A DNA stretch of 64,000 nucleotides from Pseudomonas capeferrum (lineage in GTDB: Bacteria; Pseudomonadota; Gammaproteobacteria; Pseudomonadales; Pseudomonadaceae): contig NZ_JMIT01000001.1 in NCBI RefSeq assembly GCF_000731675.1, forward strand, positions 1,363,526 through 1,427,525, written 5' to 3'. The notes under the pieces are model-generated. The model saw only the letters and a list, made by a program, of their open reading frames with translations, made no database searches and was not told where the DNA came from. Numbering within the stretch: the first letter of the stretch is position 1; every line of letters begins with the position of its first letter. Made by a program: the position numbers and the translations under genes. Below are positions 52,756 to 61,477 of this stretch, piece by piece.

Positions 52756-54503
52756 AGCTCAGGCCCCATGGAGAAGTGCAGGCGGATACCACCCTCGTCA
52801 TCGAGTGCCTTGGCCAGGTCCAGGCGCAGCGGCCCAACCGGTGAAACCCAACGCACGCCAATACCTACCCCAGTCTTGAGGCTGGGCAGCTCGAGCGTGT
52901 TGAACGAGTTGCCTTGATCGACGAAGGTCGCCACCCGCCACTTCTCAGTCACCGAATATTGGTACTCGACGCTGCCTGCCACCAGGTAGCGCCCACCAAT
53001 GCGGTCGCCATCACTGTTTTTCGGCGACAGGGTCTGGTAGTCATAGCCGCGCACGCTCTGGTCACCACCGGCGAAGAAGCGCAGCGAAGGCGGGATGTTG
53101 TTCTTGTAACCGTTGGTGGCGCTGCCGCCGAACTGCACCCGGCCGAGGAAGCGATGGTTGTGGCCGAGCGTGGTCAGGCCTTTGAGCAATACGTTGCCGT
53201 GCAGCAGGTTGGTGTCGGAAACCAGCCCTTCCTTGGCCACCTGTGTGTCGAACTGCAAGCGGTAGCCGTTGTGTGGGTCGATACGGTTGTCGCTGCGCAG
53301 GTACGAAAAGCTCACACCCGGCATCAGCAGGTTGCTCAGCCCCGAGTCATCACCCAGGCGGTATTCCTCACGCTGGTACTTGAGCGAGATGACCCGCTGC
53401 CAGCCACTGGGCAACTTGCTGTGCCATTCCGGGCCAACCGTCAGCAGCTTGCTGAGGGTGTCGGTACCGGCGATTTCCTCGTTCTGGTAACCGCCAGCAA
53501 AGCGCAACTTGTCGGTCAGCGGCGGGTCCAGCGGGATGTCGTACCACAGGCCGACGTTCTGCCGGGGGGCCGACAGCTCGGTTTCCCAGCCATAGCTGTG
53601 GCCTTGGGGGTTGACCCAGTGCCGCGTCCAGTTCGCCTTGCCGCGTGGCCCGACGTCGGTCGAGAAGCCCAGGCCCAGGCCCATGGTGCGGGGTTTGCGG
53701 GTTTCCAGGCGGACATCCACGGGGATGTCCTCACCTACGGCAGCGGTCGGCGCGGCATCTACCCGCACGCCTTCGAAGTAGCCACTTGATTGCAGGTCGT
53801 TGTTGAGCTCGGCGATCAGCTCGGAATCGTAGGGTGTGCCGGGTTTGAACGAGACCATGCGCTGCAGCAGGTCATCATCGAGGGGGGTGTCACCACCGAA
53901 CTTGACTGCGCCCAGGCGATAGCGAGGGCCGCTTTGGTAGACCAGTTCGATGTCGGCCACACCGGCCTGGGGGTCGACCGCCAGGCGCTGGCGGCTGAAG
54001 CGGCCGGCGAAGAACCCATAGCGCGAGGCCTGATTCTGGATCAGCCGCTTGGCATCCTCATACAGGCCGTGGTTGAGCTGCTCGCCAGCGCGCAACGCCT
54101 TGCTGTCGGGCACCCGGAACGCCTTCATTTCACTGGCAGGGCCTTCGATACGCACGGTCACGTCGCGCAGCCTTACCGGCTCGCCCGGCGTGATCTGGAT
54201 GATCAGTTGCGCGGGTTGCTCGGCCTTGGCAGGGGGCTTGACCTCGGTTTCGATCTGGGCCTGATAGTAGCCAAGTGCCTGCGCTGCTTTGCGCGCCTGC
54301 TCCTCGGCCCCGCGGCTGAAGCGCAATAGCGCTTCTTCGTCGCGGTCGCCAAGGTTGCCAATATAGCCTTCGACATTGGCCTTGAGCGCTTTGTTGGCGG
54401 GCTTTACCTTCACCAACAACTCGCTCTGGCCCCATGCTGCAAAACTGGCGACCCAGAAAACCAGGCCCCAGGTCAATCTTCCTGAATACGTCATGCGGCG
54501 CAT
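52752..54503 (-). CDS. tamA: TamA-like outer-membrane Omp85 protein
   Basis: 583 residues: signal peptide (LTWGLVFWVASFAAWGQS), three POTRA domains (about 30-265) and a C-terminal 16-strand beta-barrel ending in LHFSMGPEL. Motifs GRYLVAGSVEYQY and RGYDYQTLSP (VRGY, lid-lock motif) are Omp85-like. It works with TamB, whose gene follows with a 4-bp overlap. The first ATG (54503) and the one at 54494 both keep the signal peptide. Confidence 0.93.
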   Translation of the reverse strand: MRRMTYSGRLTWGLVFWVASFAAWGQSELLVKVKPANKALKANVEGYIGNLGDRDEEALLRFSRGAEEQARKAAQALGYYQAQIETEVKPPAKAEQPAQLIIQITPGEPVRLRDVTVRIEGPASEMKAFRVPDSKALRAGEQLNHGLYEDAKRLIQNQASRYGFFAGRFSRQRLAVDPQAGVADIELVYQSGPRYRLGAVKFGGDTPLDDDLLQRMVSFKPGTPYDSELIAELNNDLQSSGYFEGVRVDAAPTAAVGEDIPVDVRLETRKPRTMGLGLGFSTDVGPRGKANWTRHWVNPQGHSYGWETELSAPRQNVGLWYDIPLDPPLTDKLRFAGGYQNEEIAGTDTLSKLLTVGPEWHSKLPSGWQRVISLKYQREEYRLGDDSGLSNLLMPGVSFSYLRSDNRIDPHNGYRLQFDTQVAKEGLVSDTNLLHGNVLLKGLTTLGHNHRFLGRVQFGGSATNGYKNNIPPSLRFFAGGDQSVRGYDYQTLSPKNSDGDRIGGRYLVAGSVEYQYSVTEKWRVATFVDQGNSFNTLELPSLKTGVGIGVRWVSPVGPLRLDLAKALDDEGGIRLHFSMGPEL

Positions 54504-54545
54504 GCTACCAGAGCCGGGCGCTCAAGGGAGCCGTCTGGCGACCTG

Positions 54546-55196
54546 TCAGGCAAAAGCAGGATTCGAAGAGACCGGGTTGGGGTGAAAAAATACCCGCTCG
54601 CGGATAGGCCCTACAGCAACCTCGCCAATTTCCTCATAGCCCTGACGCTGATAGAACGCCAGGTAGTGCTCATTGCCGGTGTCCAGCACCACGCCCTGGG
54701 TGCTCGGGTCTTCTGCGCACCAGTCATGCACAGCCTGTAACAATTGCTCGCCGTACTGGCGCCCCTGAAACTGTGGATGCACCCCCAACAACGGCAACAC
54801 GTGCACCTGGTCTGTGGGCAGGCAACTGGCCAATGCCGCCTGGTAATCCATATAGCGCCGTGTGCAGCGCAGGCCAGTACCCAGCATCATGCGCAAACGC
54901 CAGGCCCAGCTGTCGGCCACCCCCAGCCTGCGCAGCGGCGGCACGATCAGGGCCACGGCAATCAGGCGGTCATCCACCAACAGGCCGATTGCAGGCAATT
55001 GCAGATAGAAATGCTGGCGTACCCATTCACGCACCATCACGCGCAAACGCCGCTCATAGCCTGGGCGCTGCGCTTCGAAAATGTAGGCGAACGTAGGCTC
55101 GTGGCGGTAGGCGTTGTACAGCAGCGAACGTGCCTCGCGACTGTAACCATCGTCGAGCTGGCAGATACGGGCTGGGGTGGCAGTGGTGTCGGGCAT
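54546..55196 (-). CDS. GNAT-family N-acetyltransferase
   Basis: 216 residues from ATG at 55196, preceded by AGGAGG about 10 nt upstream. The acetyl-CoA site is LLGVHPQFQGRQYGEQLLQA (Q/R-x-x-G-x-G/A type), and VVLDTGNEHYLAFYQRQGYE carries the C-terminal GNAT motif. Substrate unknown. A longer frame to 55253 is unlikely. Confidence 0.82.
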   Translation of the reverse strand: MPDTTATPARICQLDDGYSREARSLLYNAYRHEPTFAYIFEAQRPGYERRLRVMVREWVRQHFYLQLPAIGLLVDDRLIAVALIVPPLRRLGVADSWAWRLRMMLGTGLRCTRRYMDYQAALASCLPTDQVHVLPLLGVHPQFQGRQYGEQLLQAVHDWCAEDPSTQGVVLDTGNEHYLAFYQRQGYEEIGEVAVGPIRERVFFHPNPVSSNPAFA

Positions 55197-55358
55197 TGCG
55201 GGCAGTCCTCCTGGAATGGGCTTACAGTGCCTTGGAGGGGCGCCACCGCGCATCGTTCACCCCCTTCAGCACGTTAGCAGCAGCACCCGCAACCCGCCAT
55301 GCTGGTGATGACGCGCGATGTCGGCTAGCATCGCGGCTTTTGCCAGGATTGTCTTTCC

Positions 55359-56171
55359 ATGAAGATCGTCTGTTTCAACATCAACGGCCTGCGTGCCCGC
55401 CCGCATCAGCTGGCGGCCTTGATCGACAAGCACCAGCCGGACGTGATCGGCCTGCAGGAAACCAAGGTCAGTGACGATCAGTTCCCGCTGGCCGATGTCC
55501 AGGCGCTGGGTTACCACGTGCACTACCACGGCCAGAAGGGTCACTACGGCGTTGCCTTGCTGTCGCGCCAGGCCCCCCTGAGCCTGCACAAGGGCTTTGC
55601 CACCGATGAAGAAGACGCCCAGCGCCGTTTCATCTGGGGCACCTTCGCCGATGCCGATGGCAACCCGGTCACCATCATGAACGGCTACTTCCCCCAGGGT
55701 GAAAGCCGCGACCACCCCACCAAGTTCCCGGCCAAGCAGCGCTTCTACAGTGACCTGCAGGCGTTGCTCGAAGGTCAGTTCCGCAATGACCAGCCGGTGC
55801 TGGTGATGGGCGACATGAACATCTCGCCCCAGGACTGCGACATCGGCATCGGCCCGGACAATGCCAAACGCTGGCTCAAGACTGGCAAATGCAGCTTCCT
55901 GCCCGAAGAGCGCGAGTGGATGGAGCGCCTCAAGGGCTGGGGATTGGTCGACAGCTTCCGCCACCTGTACCCGGAAGTGGCCGACCGCTTCAGCTGGTTC
56001 GATTACCGTAGCCGTGGTTTCGAGGACGATCCAAAACGTGGCCTGCGCATCGACCTGATCATGGCCTCGCAGCACCTGGTGCCGCGGATCAAGGCAGCGG
56101 GCGTGGACTATGAACTGCGTGGGATGGAAAAGCCGTCAGACCATGCGCCGATCTGGCTGGAGTTGAGCTGA
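55359..56171 (+). CDS. xthA: Exodeoxyribonuclease III / AP endonuclease
   Basis: 270 residues, EEP nuclease fold. Catalytic residues: Asn7 (CFNINGLRA), Glu34 (GLQETK), Asp/Asn in MGDMNISP, and the Asp-His pair in KPSDHAPIW. It processes abasic sites and 3' blocks in base-excision repair. Followed by the second copy of the large palindrome. Confidence 0.95.
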   Translation: MKIVCFNINGLRARPHQLAALIDKHQPDVIGLQETKVSDDQFPLADVQALGYHVHYHGQKGHYGVALLSRQAPLSLHKGFATDEEDAQRRFIWGTFADADGNPVTIMNGYFPQGESRDHPTKFPAKQRFYSDLQALLEGQFRNDQPVLVMGDMNISPQDCDIGIGPDNAKRWLKTGKCSFLPEEREWMERLKGWGLVDSFRHLYPEVADRFSWFDYRSRGFEDDPKRGLRIDLIMASQHLVPRIKAAGVDYELRGMEKPSDHAPIWLELS

Positions 56172-56199
56172 TCGAGGCTGGGTGTAGGCGGTAGATTTG

Positions 56200-56253
56200 C
56201 AGCGCCTGGGAGATCGAGCGCCGCGCGGGCGGCGCTCGATCTCATAAACGCTG
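56200..56253. repeat. Large palindrome, copy 2
   Basis: Inner arms GAGATCGAGCGCCGC (56210-56224) and its complement (56229-56243) with a GCGG loop; outer CAGCG/CGCTG (56200-56204, 56249-56253). Same element as 33416-33465. It lies between the convergent xthA and anti-sigma genes and may terminate both. Confidence 0.85.
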
Positions 56254-56280
56254 AAAATCCACCGCCCTGCACCTGCCGCT

Positions 56281-57033
56281 CTACAACCCCAACCGCAACG
56301 CCGCCCCCACCCCTGCCCCACGCGTATCGTCCGCCGCGCTGACCAGCGCAAAGTTGTAAGCCCCATGTGACCAATACCGCGCCTCCAGTTGCCCATCAAC
56401 CCGCTGCCCATCAGGCATGCGTTGGTAATGCTCGCTGGGCGAGCGCATGAACAGGCTGATCCGTTCACCCTTGCCATCCTGAAACACCAACAATGCCGCC
56501 GGCCCCTGCTCGTTGCTGAGCAATCGCGCGCCCACCGGCCGGAACCCGTAACCCGCCAGATCCGGCAACTGCCCTACGCGGTTGAAGTGACGCCCCAGCC
56601 ATTCACGCAATTGGGTCGGGTCGCTGGCCTGGATATCCAGCGCCTCACTGCCGGCAAACAACCGATGAGCCTGGACCGCATCGGCCATCGGCAGATCGAC
56701 CCTTACCAGCGTGGCATCCCGCATCTGCCAGCCGCCCATCCCCCCCACGCCGAGCGCCAGCAGCAACACCGCCGCCGACGCCCAGCGCCGTTGACGACGC
56801 TGGCGCAGCCGCAGGCGCAGCTGGCCCAGGTCGAGTTGCGCAGCCCCTGGTTGTTCACCCAGGCCGGCCAATGCCGCACGCAGGCGGCGGGCATCACTGC
56901 GCCAGGCCTCGACCCTGGCCGCTTGCTGCGGGTTGGCCGTAAGCCAGGCCTGCACTTCGGCCCGACGCCCCGGCGCCAGGCGTTCATCGACATAAGCATG
57001 CAATTCGTCTTCGCTGGGGATCAGGCGCGTCAT
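56281..57033 (-). CDS. Transmembrane anti-sigma factor
   Basis: 250 residues. The cytoplasmic N-terminal domain (IPSEDELHAYVDERLAPGRR and on) looks like an anti-sigma domain, though the usual zinc Cys pair is missing. One membrane helix (ASAAVLLLALGVGGMGGWQM, about 84-103) precedes a periplasmic domain. The gene overlaps the sigma gene by 4 bp (ATGA), the usual coupling of ECF sigma and anti-sigma. Confidence 0.85.
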   Translation of the reverse strand: MTRLIPSEDELHAYVDERLAPGRRAEVQAWLTANPQQAARVEAWRSDARRLRAALAGLGEQPGAAQLDLGQLRLRLRQRRQRRWASAAVLLLALGVGGMGGWQMRDATLVRVDLPMADAVQAHRLFAGSEALDIQASDPTQLREWLGRHFNRVGQLPDLAGYGFRPVGARLLSNEQGPAALLVFQDGKGERISLFMRSPSEHYQRMPDGQRVDGQLEARYWSHGAYNFALVSAADDTRGAGVGAALRLGL

Positions 57034-57551
57034 TTCAGTCTCCGCAAGGCCGGGGGTTGAGGGTTGCCCTCGGTCAGTTCGCGCAAGGCATTGCGGGCGC
57101 GCGACAGGCGCGACATCACAGTACCGATGGGGATGCCCAAAGCCTGGGCGGCCTCCTTGTAACTCAAGCCTTCGATGCTCACCAGCAACAGCAAGGCACG
57201 CTGCTCGGCAGACAACCGGGCAAACGCCTGCAGGTCGGCCTGGGCCAGGACGATGGCCTCGATATTGCCGCCGACCGGCTCGCTTTCCACCTCGGCACGG
57301 CCAAACCAGGACAGCCAACGGGCATGCAGGCGGTCGCGACGCTTGCCGTCGAGAAACAGCCGGTAAAGGATGGTGAACAGCCAGGCGCGCAGCGCCTCTG
57401 CCTCGCGTTGCTGGCCATGGCGGCTCAAGGCGCGCTCGACGGTGGCTTGCACCAGGTCGTCGGCGCTGCCGGGTTCGCGCGTCAACCACAAGGCAAAGCG
57501 CCGCAGACGTGCAAGCAGCTCGCGCCATTGGTGTTCGTCCAGATCGTGCAT
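57030..57551 (-). CDS. ECF-type RNA polymerase sigma factor
   Basis: 173 residues from the ATG at 57551. Region 2 (LLARLRRFALWLTREPGSAD, DLVQATVERAL) and region 4 (LLLVSIEGLSYKEAAQALGI, PIGTVMSRLSRAR) match ECF sigma factors. It should direct its own promoter and that of the divergent catalase gene; both show the same GGGAATA/CGTC pattern. A longer frame to 57692 crosses the promoter and is not used. Confidence 0.9.
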   Translation of the reverse strand: MHDLDEHQWRELLARLRRFALWLTREPGSADDLVQATVERALSRHGQQREAEALRAWLFTILYRLFLDGKRRDRLHARWLSWFGRAEVESEPVGGNIEAIVLAQADLQAFARLSAEQRALLLLVSIEGLSYKEAAQALGIPIGTVMSRLSRARNALRELTEGNPQPPALRRLK

Positions 57552-57590
57552 GGCAAATGTCCCGGCCTCTGGGGTTGTCAGTGTATGGGG

Positions 57591-57650
57591 CAGACGCCCG
57601 GCAACAAAATCTATTCCCTCCCAGGGAATAAGTTTTGCCCTGCCCCGTCG
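57591..57650. promoter_or_regulatory. Divergent mirror-image ECF promoters
   Basis: TATTCCC (57612-57618) and GGGAATA (57624-57630) are an inverted repeat with a 5-nt centre. Each arm is a -35-like element. Going right: GGGAATAA (57624-57631), 14 nt, CGTC (57646-57649). Going left: GGGAATAG (57618-57611), 14 nt, CGTC (57596-57593). Spacing is identical in both directions, so the same sigma factor probably uses both. Confidence 0.75.
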
Positions 57651-57682
57651 TACCGGCATCTTCACTGAACCGGACGACAACC

Positions 57683-58729
57683 ATGAACTCACCCTTGTAC
57701 GGCCCCGCCAAGGCCCTGCGCCTGGCCGCCATCGGCGCTGTGATGCTGGCAGCGGGCGTTGGCTTTGCCTATGCCGCAGGCTGGATCGGCGCAGCCAAGC
57801 TGACGCCGCAGCGCATCATCGACACCTTCGAAGCCCAGGCCGGGCACTACCCGGGCTACCGCAAGAACCACGCCAAAGGCCTGTGCGTCAGCGGCTACTT
57901 CCAGGCCAGCGGGCAGGCTGCCAGCCTGTCCACGGCGCGGGTGTTCAGCCAGGCACGGGTGCCGGTGATCGGCCGCTTCGCCATCGGTGGCGCCAACCCT
58001 TATGCGCCAGACACCGCCATCCCGGTGCGCAGCCTGGCGCTTCAGTTGAGCAGCGACGACGGGCAGGTCTGGCGTACCGGCATGAACAACCCGCCCGTGC
58101 TGGCGGTGAGCACGCCGCAAGCCTTCTATGAACAGGTGCTAGCGAGCACGCCTGACCCTGCCACCGGCAAACCGGACCTTGCCAGGCAGCAGGCGTTCTT
58201 CGCGGCTCACCCTGAAAGCGCGGCGTTCCGCCAGTGGGCCGCGAGCTACAAGCCAAGCAACAGCTTTGCCAGCACCCAGTACCACAGCATCAATGCCTTT
58301 CGCCTGATCGACGCCGCCGGGGCAGCCCAGCCAGTGCGCTGGCAACTGGAGCCGCAGACGGCGTTTACGGCGCTGCCAGGGCAGGTGGACGACAAACTGT
58401 TCCTGCAGCATGACCTGCAACAGCGCCTGGCCCAAGGGCCGCTGCGCTGGACCCTGCGCCTGGTCCTGGCCGAGCCCGGTGACGCCGTGGACGACCCGGC
58501 CAGCCCCTGGCCTGCACAGCGGCGCAGTGTGGATGCCGGCACGCTCGTGCTCGAACAGGTGGACGCTGCTGAACAAGGCGCTTGTCGAGACCTGAACTTC
58601 GACCCGCTGATCCTGCCCCATGGCATCGAAGCGTCCGCCGACCCGATCCTCGCCGCCCGTTCGGCCGCGTATTCGGAATCGTTCAACCGCCGCAGCCGCG
58701 AATCGCTCGGCACCGGAGCCCGCCCATGA
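57683..58729 (+). CDS. SrpA-type catalase-family peroxidase
   Basis: 348 residues. A single N-terminal anchor or signal helix (RLAAIGAVMLAAGVGFAYAA) is followed by a minimal catalase fold, as in SrpA-type periplasmic heme peroxidases: HAKGLCVSGYFQASGQAASL, then FAIGGANPYAPD. The usual proximal heme-ligand Tyr segment (R-x-x-x-Y) is probably QYHSINAFRLI. The cytochrome b561 gene follows by a 4-bp overlap, which suggests an electron-transfer pair. Controlled by the ECF promoter at 57624. Confidence 0.8.
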   Translation: MNSPLYGPAKALRLAAIGAVMLAAGVGFAYAAGWIGAAKLTPQRIIDTFEAQAGHYPGYRKNHAKGLCVSGYFQASGQAASLSTARVFSQARVPVIGRFAIGGANPYAPDTAIPVRSLALQLSSDDGQVWRTGMNNPPVLAVSTPQAFYEQVLASTPDPATGKPDLARQQAFFAAHPESAAFRQWAASYKPSNSFASTQYHSINAFRLIDAAGAAQPVRWQLEPQTAFTALPGQVDDKLFLQHDLQQRLAQGPLRWTLRLVLAEPGDAVDDPASPWPAQRRSVDAGTLVLEQVDAAEQGACRDLNFDPLILPHGIEASADPILAARSAAYSESFNRRSRESLGTGARP

Positions 58730-59259
58730 AACCCGAAGCCTTCCATCCCCTCGCTCGCCTGCTGCACTGGCTGATGGCCGTGCTGATCGTGGCCATGCTG
58801 TTTATCGGCGTGAGCATGGTCAGCGACCTGTCACTGCGCCATCCATTGCTGATCGAGCTGCACAAGGCAACGGGCCTGGCCTTGCTGGTACTGGTGCTGC
58901 TGCGTATTGCCCTGCGCTTGACGCTGCCTCACCCACCGCTGCCACGCGACCTGCCAACGCTGCAACGGCTCGCCGCCGGGGCCTCGCACCTGGTGCTCTA
59001 TGCCTTGATGCTGGCCATGCCCCTGCTGGGTTGGGCGATGCTTTCGGCCGGCGGTTATCCGCGGCCCCTGCAGTTGCCTGCGATCGCCCCGCATGACCTT
59101 CAGCTGTATGCCGTGCTGCGCCAAGCCCACGGCTGGGCCGGCTACCTGCTGTTCGCGACGGTTGTGCTGCACCTGGGCGCAGCCCTGATGCATGCCTTGG
59201 TGCGTCGCGACGGCGTCTTGCGTAGCATGTGGCCTGGCCCCCTGCGTCGCAGCGACTGA
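58726..59259 (+). CDS. Cytochrome b561-type membrane protein
   Basis: 177 residues with four membrane helices. Heme-ligand histidines are visible in LLHWLM (helix 1), ELHKATG (helix 2) and VVLHLGAALMHAL (helix 4), as in bacterial cytochrome b561. It probably passes quinol electrons to the SrpA-like peroxidase, with which it overlaps by ATGA. Last gene of the ECF-controlled operon. Confidence 0.85.
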   Translation: MKPEAFHPLARLLHWLMAVLIVAMLFIGVSMVSDLSLRHPLLIELHKATGLALLVLVLLRIALRLTLPHPPLPRDLPTLQRLAAGASHLVLYALMLAMPLLGWAMLSAGGYPRPLQLPAIAPHDLQLYAVLRQAHGWAGYLLFATVVLHLGAALMHALVRRDGVLRSMWPGPLRRSD

Positions 59260-59288
59260 GCCGAAGCGGTCCGGGGCGTTCGACATTC

Positions 59289-59307
59289 GATAATAATTCT
59301 TATTAAG
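59289..59307. promoter_or_regulatory. Probable Fur box upstream of the MFS gene
   Basis: GATAATAATTCTTATTAAG aligns with the 19-bp Fur consensus GATAATGATAATCATTATC at most left-half positions. It lies 38 bp before the MFS start, a normal place for iron repression. Confidence 0.6.
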
Positions 59308-59344
59308 ATCGGCGTACTTTTCGCTAAAAACTCTGGACTGCCCT

Positions 59345-60550
59345 ATGAACGTCGCAAAGGATCCTGCCACTCTCGTTCCTGCCAGCACCCTGGACTTACG
59401 CCCACTGCTGCTGGCCAACATGGCCTGTACCATGTCGATGATGGCCTTCGTCGCCCTGATCGGCCCGATCGCACGCCAACTCGGCATGGCCACCTGGCAA
59501 GCCGGTGCCGCCGTGACGGTGGCCGGTGTGGTCTGGGTACTGCTGGCCCGCCCCTGGGGCCGCGCGGCCGACCGGCTCGGGCGCCGGCGCGTGTTGCTGC
59601 TTGGCAGCGCAGGCTTCACCCTCGCCTACTGGCTGTTGTGCCTGTTCGTCGAAGGCGCGCTGCGCTGGCTGCCGGGCGCATCCCTGGCCTTTATCGGCCT
59701 GATGCTAGCCCGCGGGTGCATCGGGGCGTTCTATGCCGCCATCCCGGTGGCCTGCAATGCAATGATCGCCGACCATGTCGAACCGCAGCAGCGGGCGCGG
59801 GCCATGGCCTCGCTGGGGGCGGCCAACGCCGTCGGCCTGGTGCTGGGCCCGGCCCTGGCCGCACTGCTGGCGCGGCACAGCCTGAGCCTGCCGTTCCACC
59901 TCATGTCGCTGCTGCCGGCCTGCGCGTTCTTCGTGCTGCTGTTCACCCTCAAGCCACAGGCACTGGCCAAAAGCCACGCGCCCAGCCCTGTGCACTTGAG
60001 CGATCCGCGCCTGCGCCGGCCTTTGCTGGTGGCCTTCAGCGCCATGCTCAGTGTCACAGTGTCGCAAATCACCGTCGGCTTCTTCGCCCTCGACCGCCTG
60101 CACCTGGGCCCGGCCGAGGCCGCCCAGGCTGCCGGCATCGCCTTGACCACGGTGGGGGTGGCACTGATCCTGGCGCAGGTGGTGCTGCGCCAACTGGAGT
60201 GGCCACCGTTGAAAATGATTCGGGTGGGTGCCAGTGTCTCGGCGGTCGGTTTTGCCTGCGGCGCACTGGCGGCCACTGCGCCCTGGCTGTGGGCCTGCTA
60301 CTTCGTCGCCGCCGCCGGCATGGGCTTTGTGTTCCCGGCATTCTCGGCACTCGCCGCCAATGCCATGCAAGCCTCTGAACAAGGTGCCACCGCCGGCTCG
60401 ATCGGCGCTGCCCAGGGCATGGGCGCGGTGATCGGGCCACTGGCCGGCACGCTGGTGTATGCCCTCGACCCGCGCTTGCCGTTCCTGGCGGTGGCTGCGC
60501 TTTTGCTGCTGGTCGGGCTATGGCCGATGCCACGCGAGAAGCGGGCCTGA
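59345..60550 (+). CDS. MFS transporter, likely iron-regulated
   Basis: 401 residues, twelve predicted helices. The A-loop (RPWGRAADRLGRRRVLLLGS) and the motif C region (ASLGAANAVGLVLGPALAAL) are clear, so it is probably an exporter. The Fur-box-like site upstream suggests repression by iron, as for siderophore exporters. Substrate unknown; no siderophore synthesis gene is in view. Confidence 0.8.
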   Translation: MNVAKDPATLVPASTLDLRPLLLANMACTMSMMAFVALIGPIARQLGMATWQAGAAVTVAGVVWVLLARPWGRAADRLGRRRVLLLGSAGFTLAYWLLCLFVEGALRWLPGASLAFIGLMLARGCIGAFYAAIPVACNAMIADHVEPQQRARAMASLGAANAVGLVLGPALAALLARHSLSLPFHLMSLLPACAFFVLLFTLKPQALAKSHAPSPVHLSDPRLRRPLLVAFSAMLSVTVSQITVGFFALDRLHLGPAEAAQAAGIALTTVGVALILAQVVLRQLEWPPLKMIRVGASVSAVGFACGALAATAPWLWACYFVAAAGMGFVFPAFSALAANAMQASEQGATAGSIGAAQGMGAVIGPLAGTLVYALDPRLPFLAVAALLLLVGLWPMPREKRA

Positions 60551-60629
60551 TAAGCACAGCGCGCAAGCGTGCAGAGTGTGCTTTAATGCGTCGCTCATTA
60601 TTTTTGACACCTCTGATTACAAGGCGGCT

Positions 60630-61175
60630 ATGGACACGGGGACGCGACTCAAACTGGTGCGTGAACGCAACAACCTCTCCCAACGGGAACTGGCCCGCCG
60701 CAGCGGGCTGACCAACTCGACGATCTCGCAGATCGAACAGAACCGCGTCAGCCCTTCGGTCAGCTCCCTGAAAAAACTGCTCGAAGGCATCCCGATGAGC
60801 CTGGCGGAGTTCTTCAGCTTCGACGAGCCAGTACGGGAAGAGCGCTTCGTGTTCCGCGCCAGCGAGCAACCAGACCTGGGCCGCAACGGCCTGCGCATGC
60901 TGCTGGTCGGCGCCAGTGTCGAGGCACGGCAGATGCGCATGTTGCGCGAGCTGTACGCACCGGGCGCCGACTCGGGTGAGCCGATCGTGCATGCAGAAGG
61001 CGAAGAGTGCGGCCTGGTCACCCGTGGCACGGTCGAATTGTGGGTTGATGGCCAGGTTAGCGTGCTCAACTCGGGCGATGGCTACTACATCCCCACCACT
61101 CTGCCCCACAGCTTCAAGAACATCGGCCAGGATGAGGCCGAGATCATCAGCGCCAATACCCCGGCGAATTTCTGA
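60630..61175 (+). CDS. PuuR-like XRE-cupin regulator
   Basis: 181 residues. An XRE helix-turn-helix (RLKLVRERNNLSQRELARRS, GLTNSTISQIEQNRVSPSVS) is followed by a cupin domain (EGEECGLVTRGTVELWVDGQ). This is the PuuR arrangement; PuuR represses putrescine use. The target here is unknown. AAGGCGG precedes the ATG at 60630. Confidence 0.87.
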   Translation: MDTGTRLKLVRERNNLSQRELARRSGLTNSTISQIEQNRVSPSVSSLKKLLEGIPMSLAEFFSFDEPVREERFVFRASEQPDLGRNGLRMLLVGASVEARQMRMLRELYAPGADSGEPIVHAEGEECGLVTRGTVELWVDGQVSVLNSGDGYYIPTTLPHSFKNIGQDEAEIISANTPANF

Positions 61176-61177
61176 CA

Positions 61178-61477
61178 GTGAGCCGCAGCGGTACCGTGAG
61201 CACGCGGGAAGCGTATCAGCGCTTGCGCGACGCAGCCCTGGGTGTTCACGCCCTGCAAATAAGCGCCCACCGCCACGATGGCCTGGTCGATGTGACGATC
61301 GAAGGCTGGCAGATGACCCTGGCCGTGGACGCTGAAGGCCTTGCCCATTGCGTCCACTGCCAGGCACCCAACGGCGATCAGGCCGGGCTTGAAGACTGGT
61401 ACCGCTACGGCACCAACCCGGCCGACCTGCTCAGCCTGTGGGAGCGCACTCAGCTGGAAACACGCCTGGCACGCTGA
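61178..61477 (+). CDS. DUF7693-like small protein
   Basis: 99 residues with a GTG start 2 bp after the PuuR-like stop. TREAYQRLRDAALGVHALQI, then VTIEGWQMTLAVDAEGLAHC and NPADLLS fit a small pseudomonad family of unknown function (DUF7693-like). A C-x-x-C pair (HCVHC) could bind zinc. Its end overlaps the 3' end of the convergent isomerase gene by 28 bp. Confidence 0.62.
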   Translation: MSRSGTVSTREAYQRLRDAALGVHALQISAHRHDGLVDVTIEGWQMTLAVDAEGLAHCVHCQAPNGDQAGLEDWYRYGTNPADLLSLWERTQLETRLAR

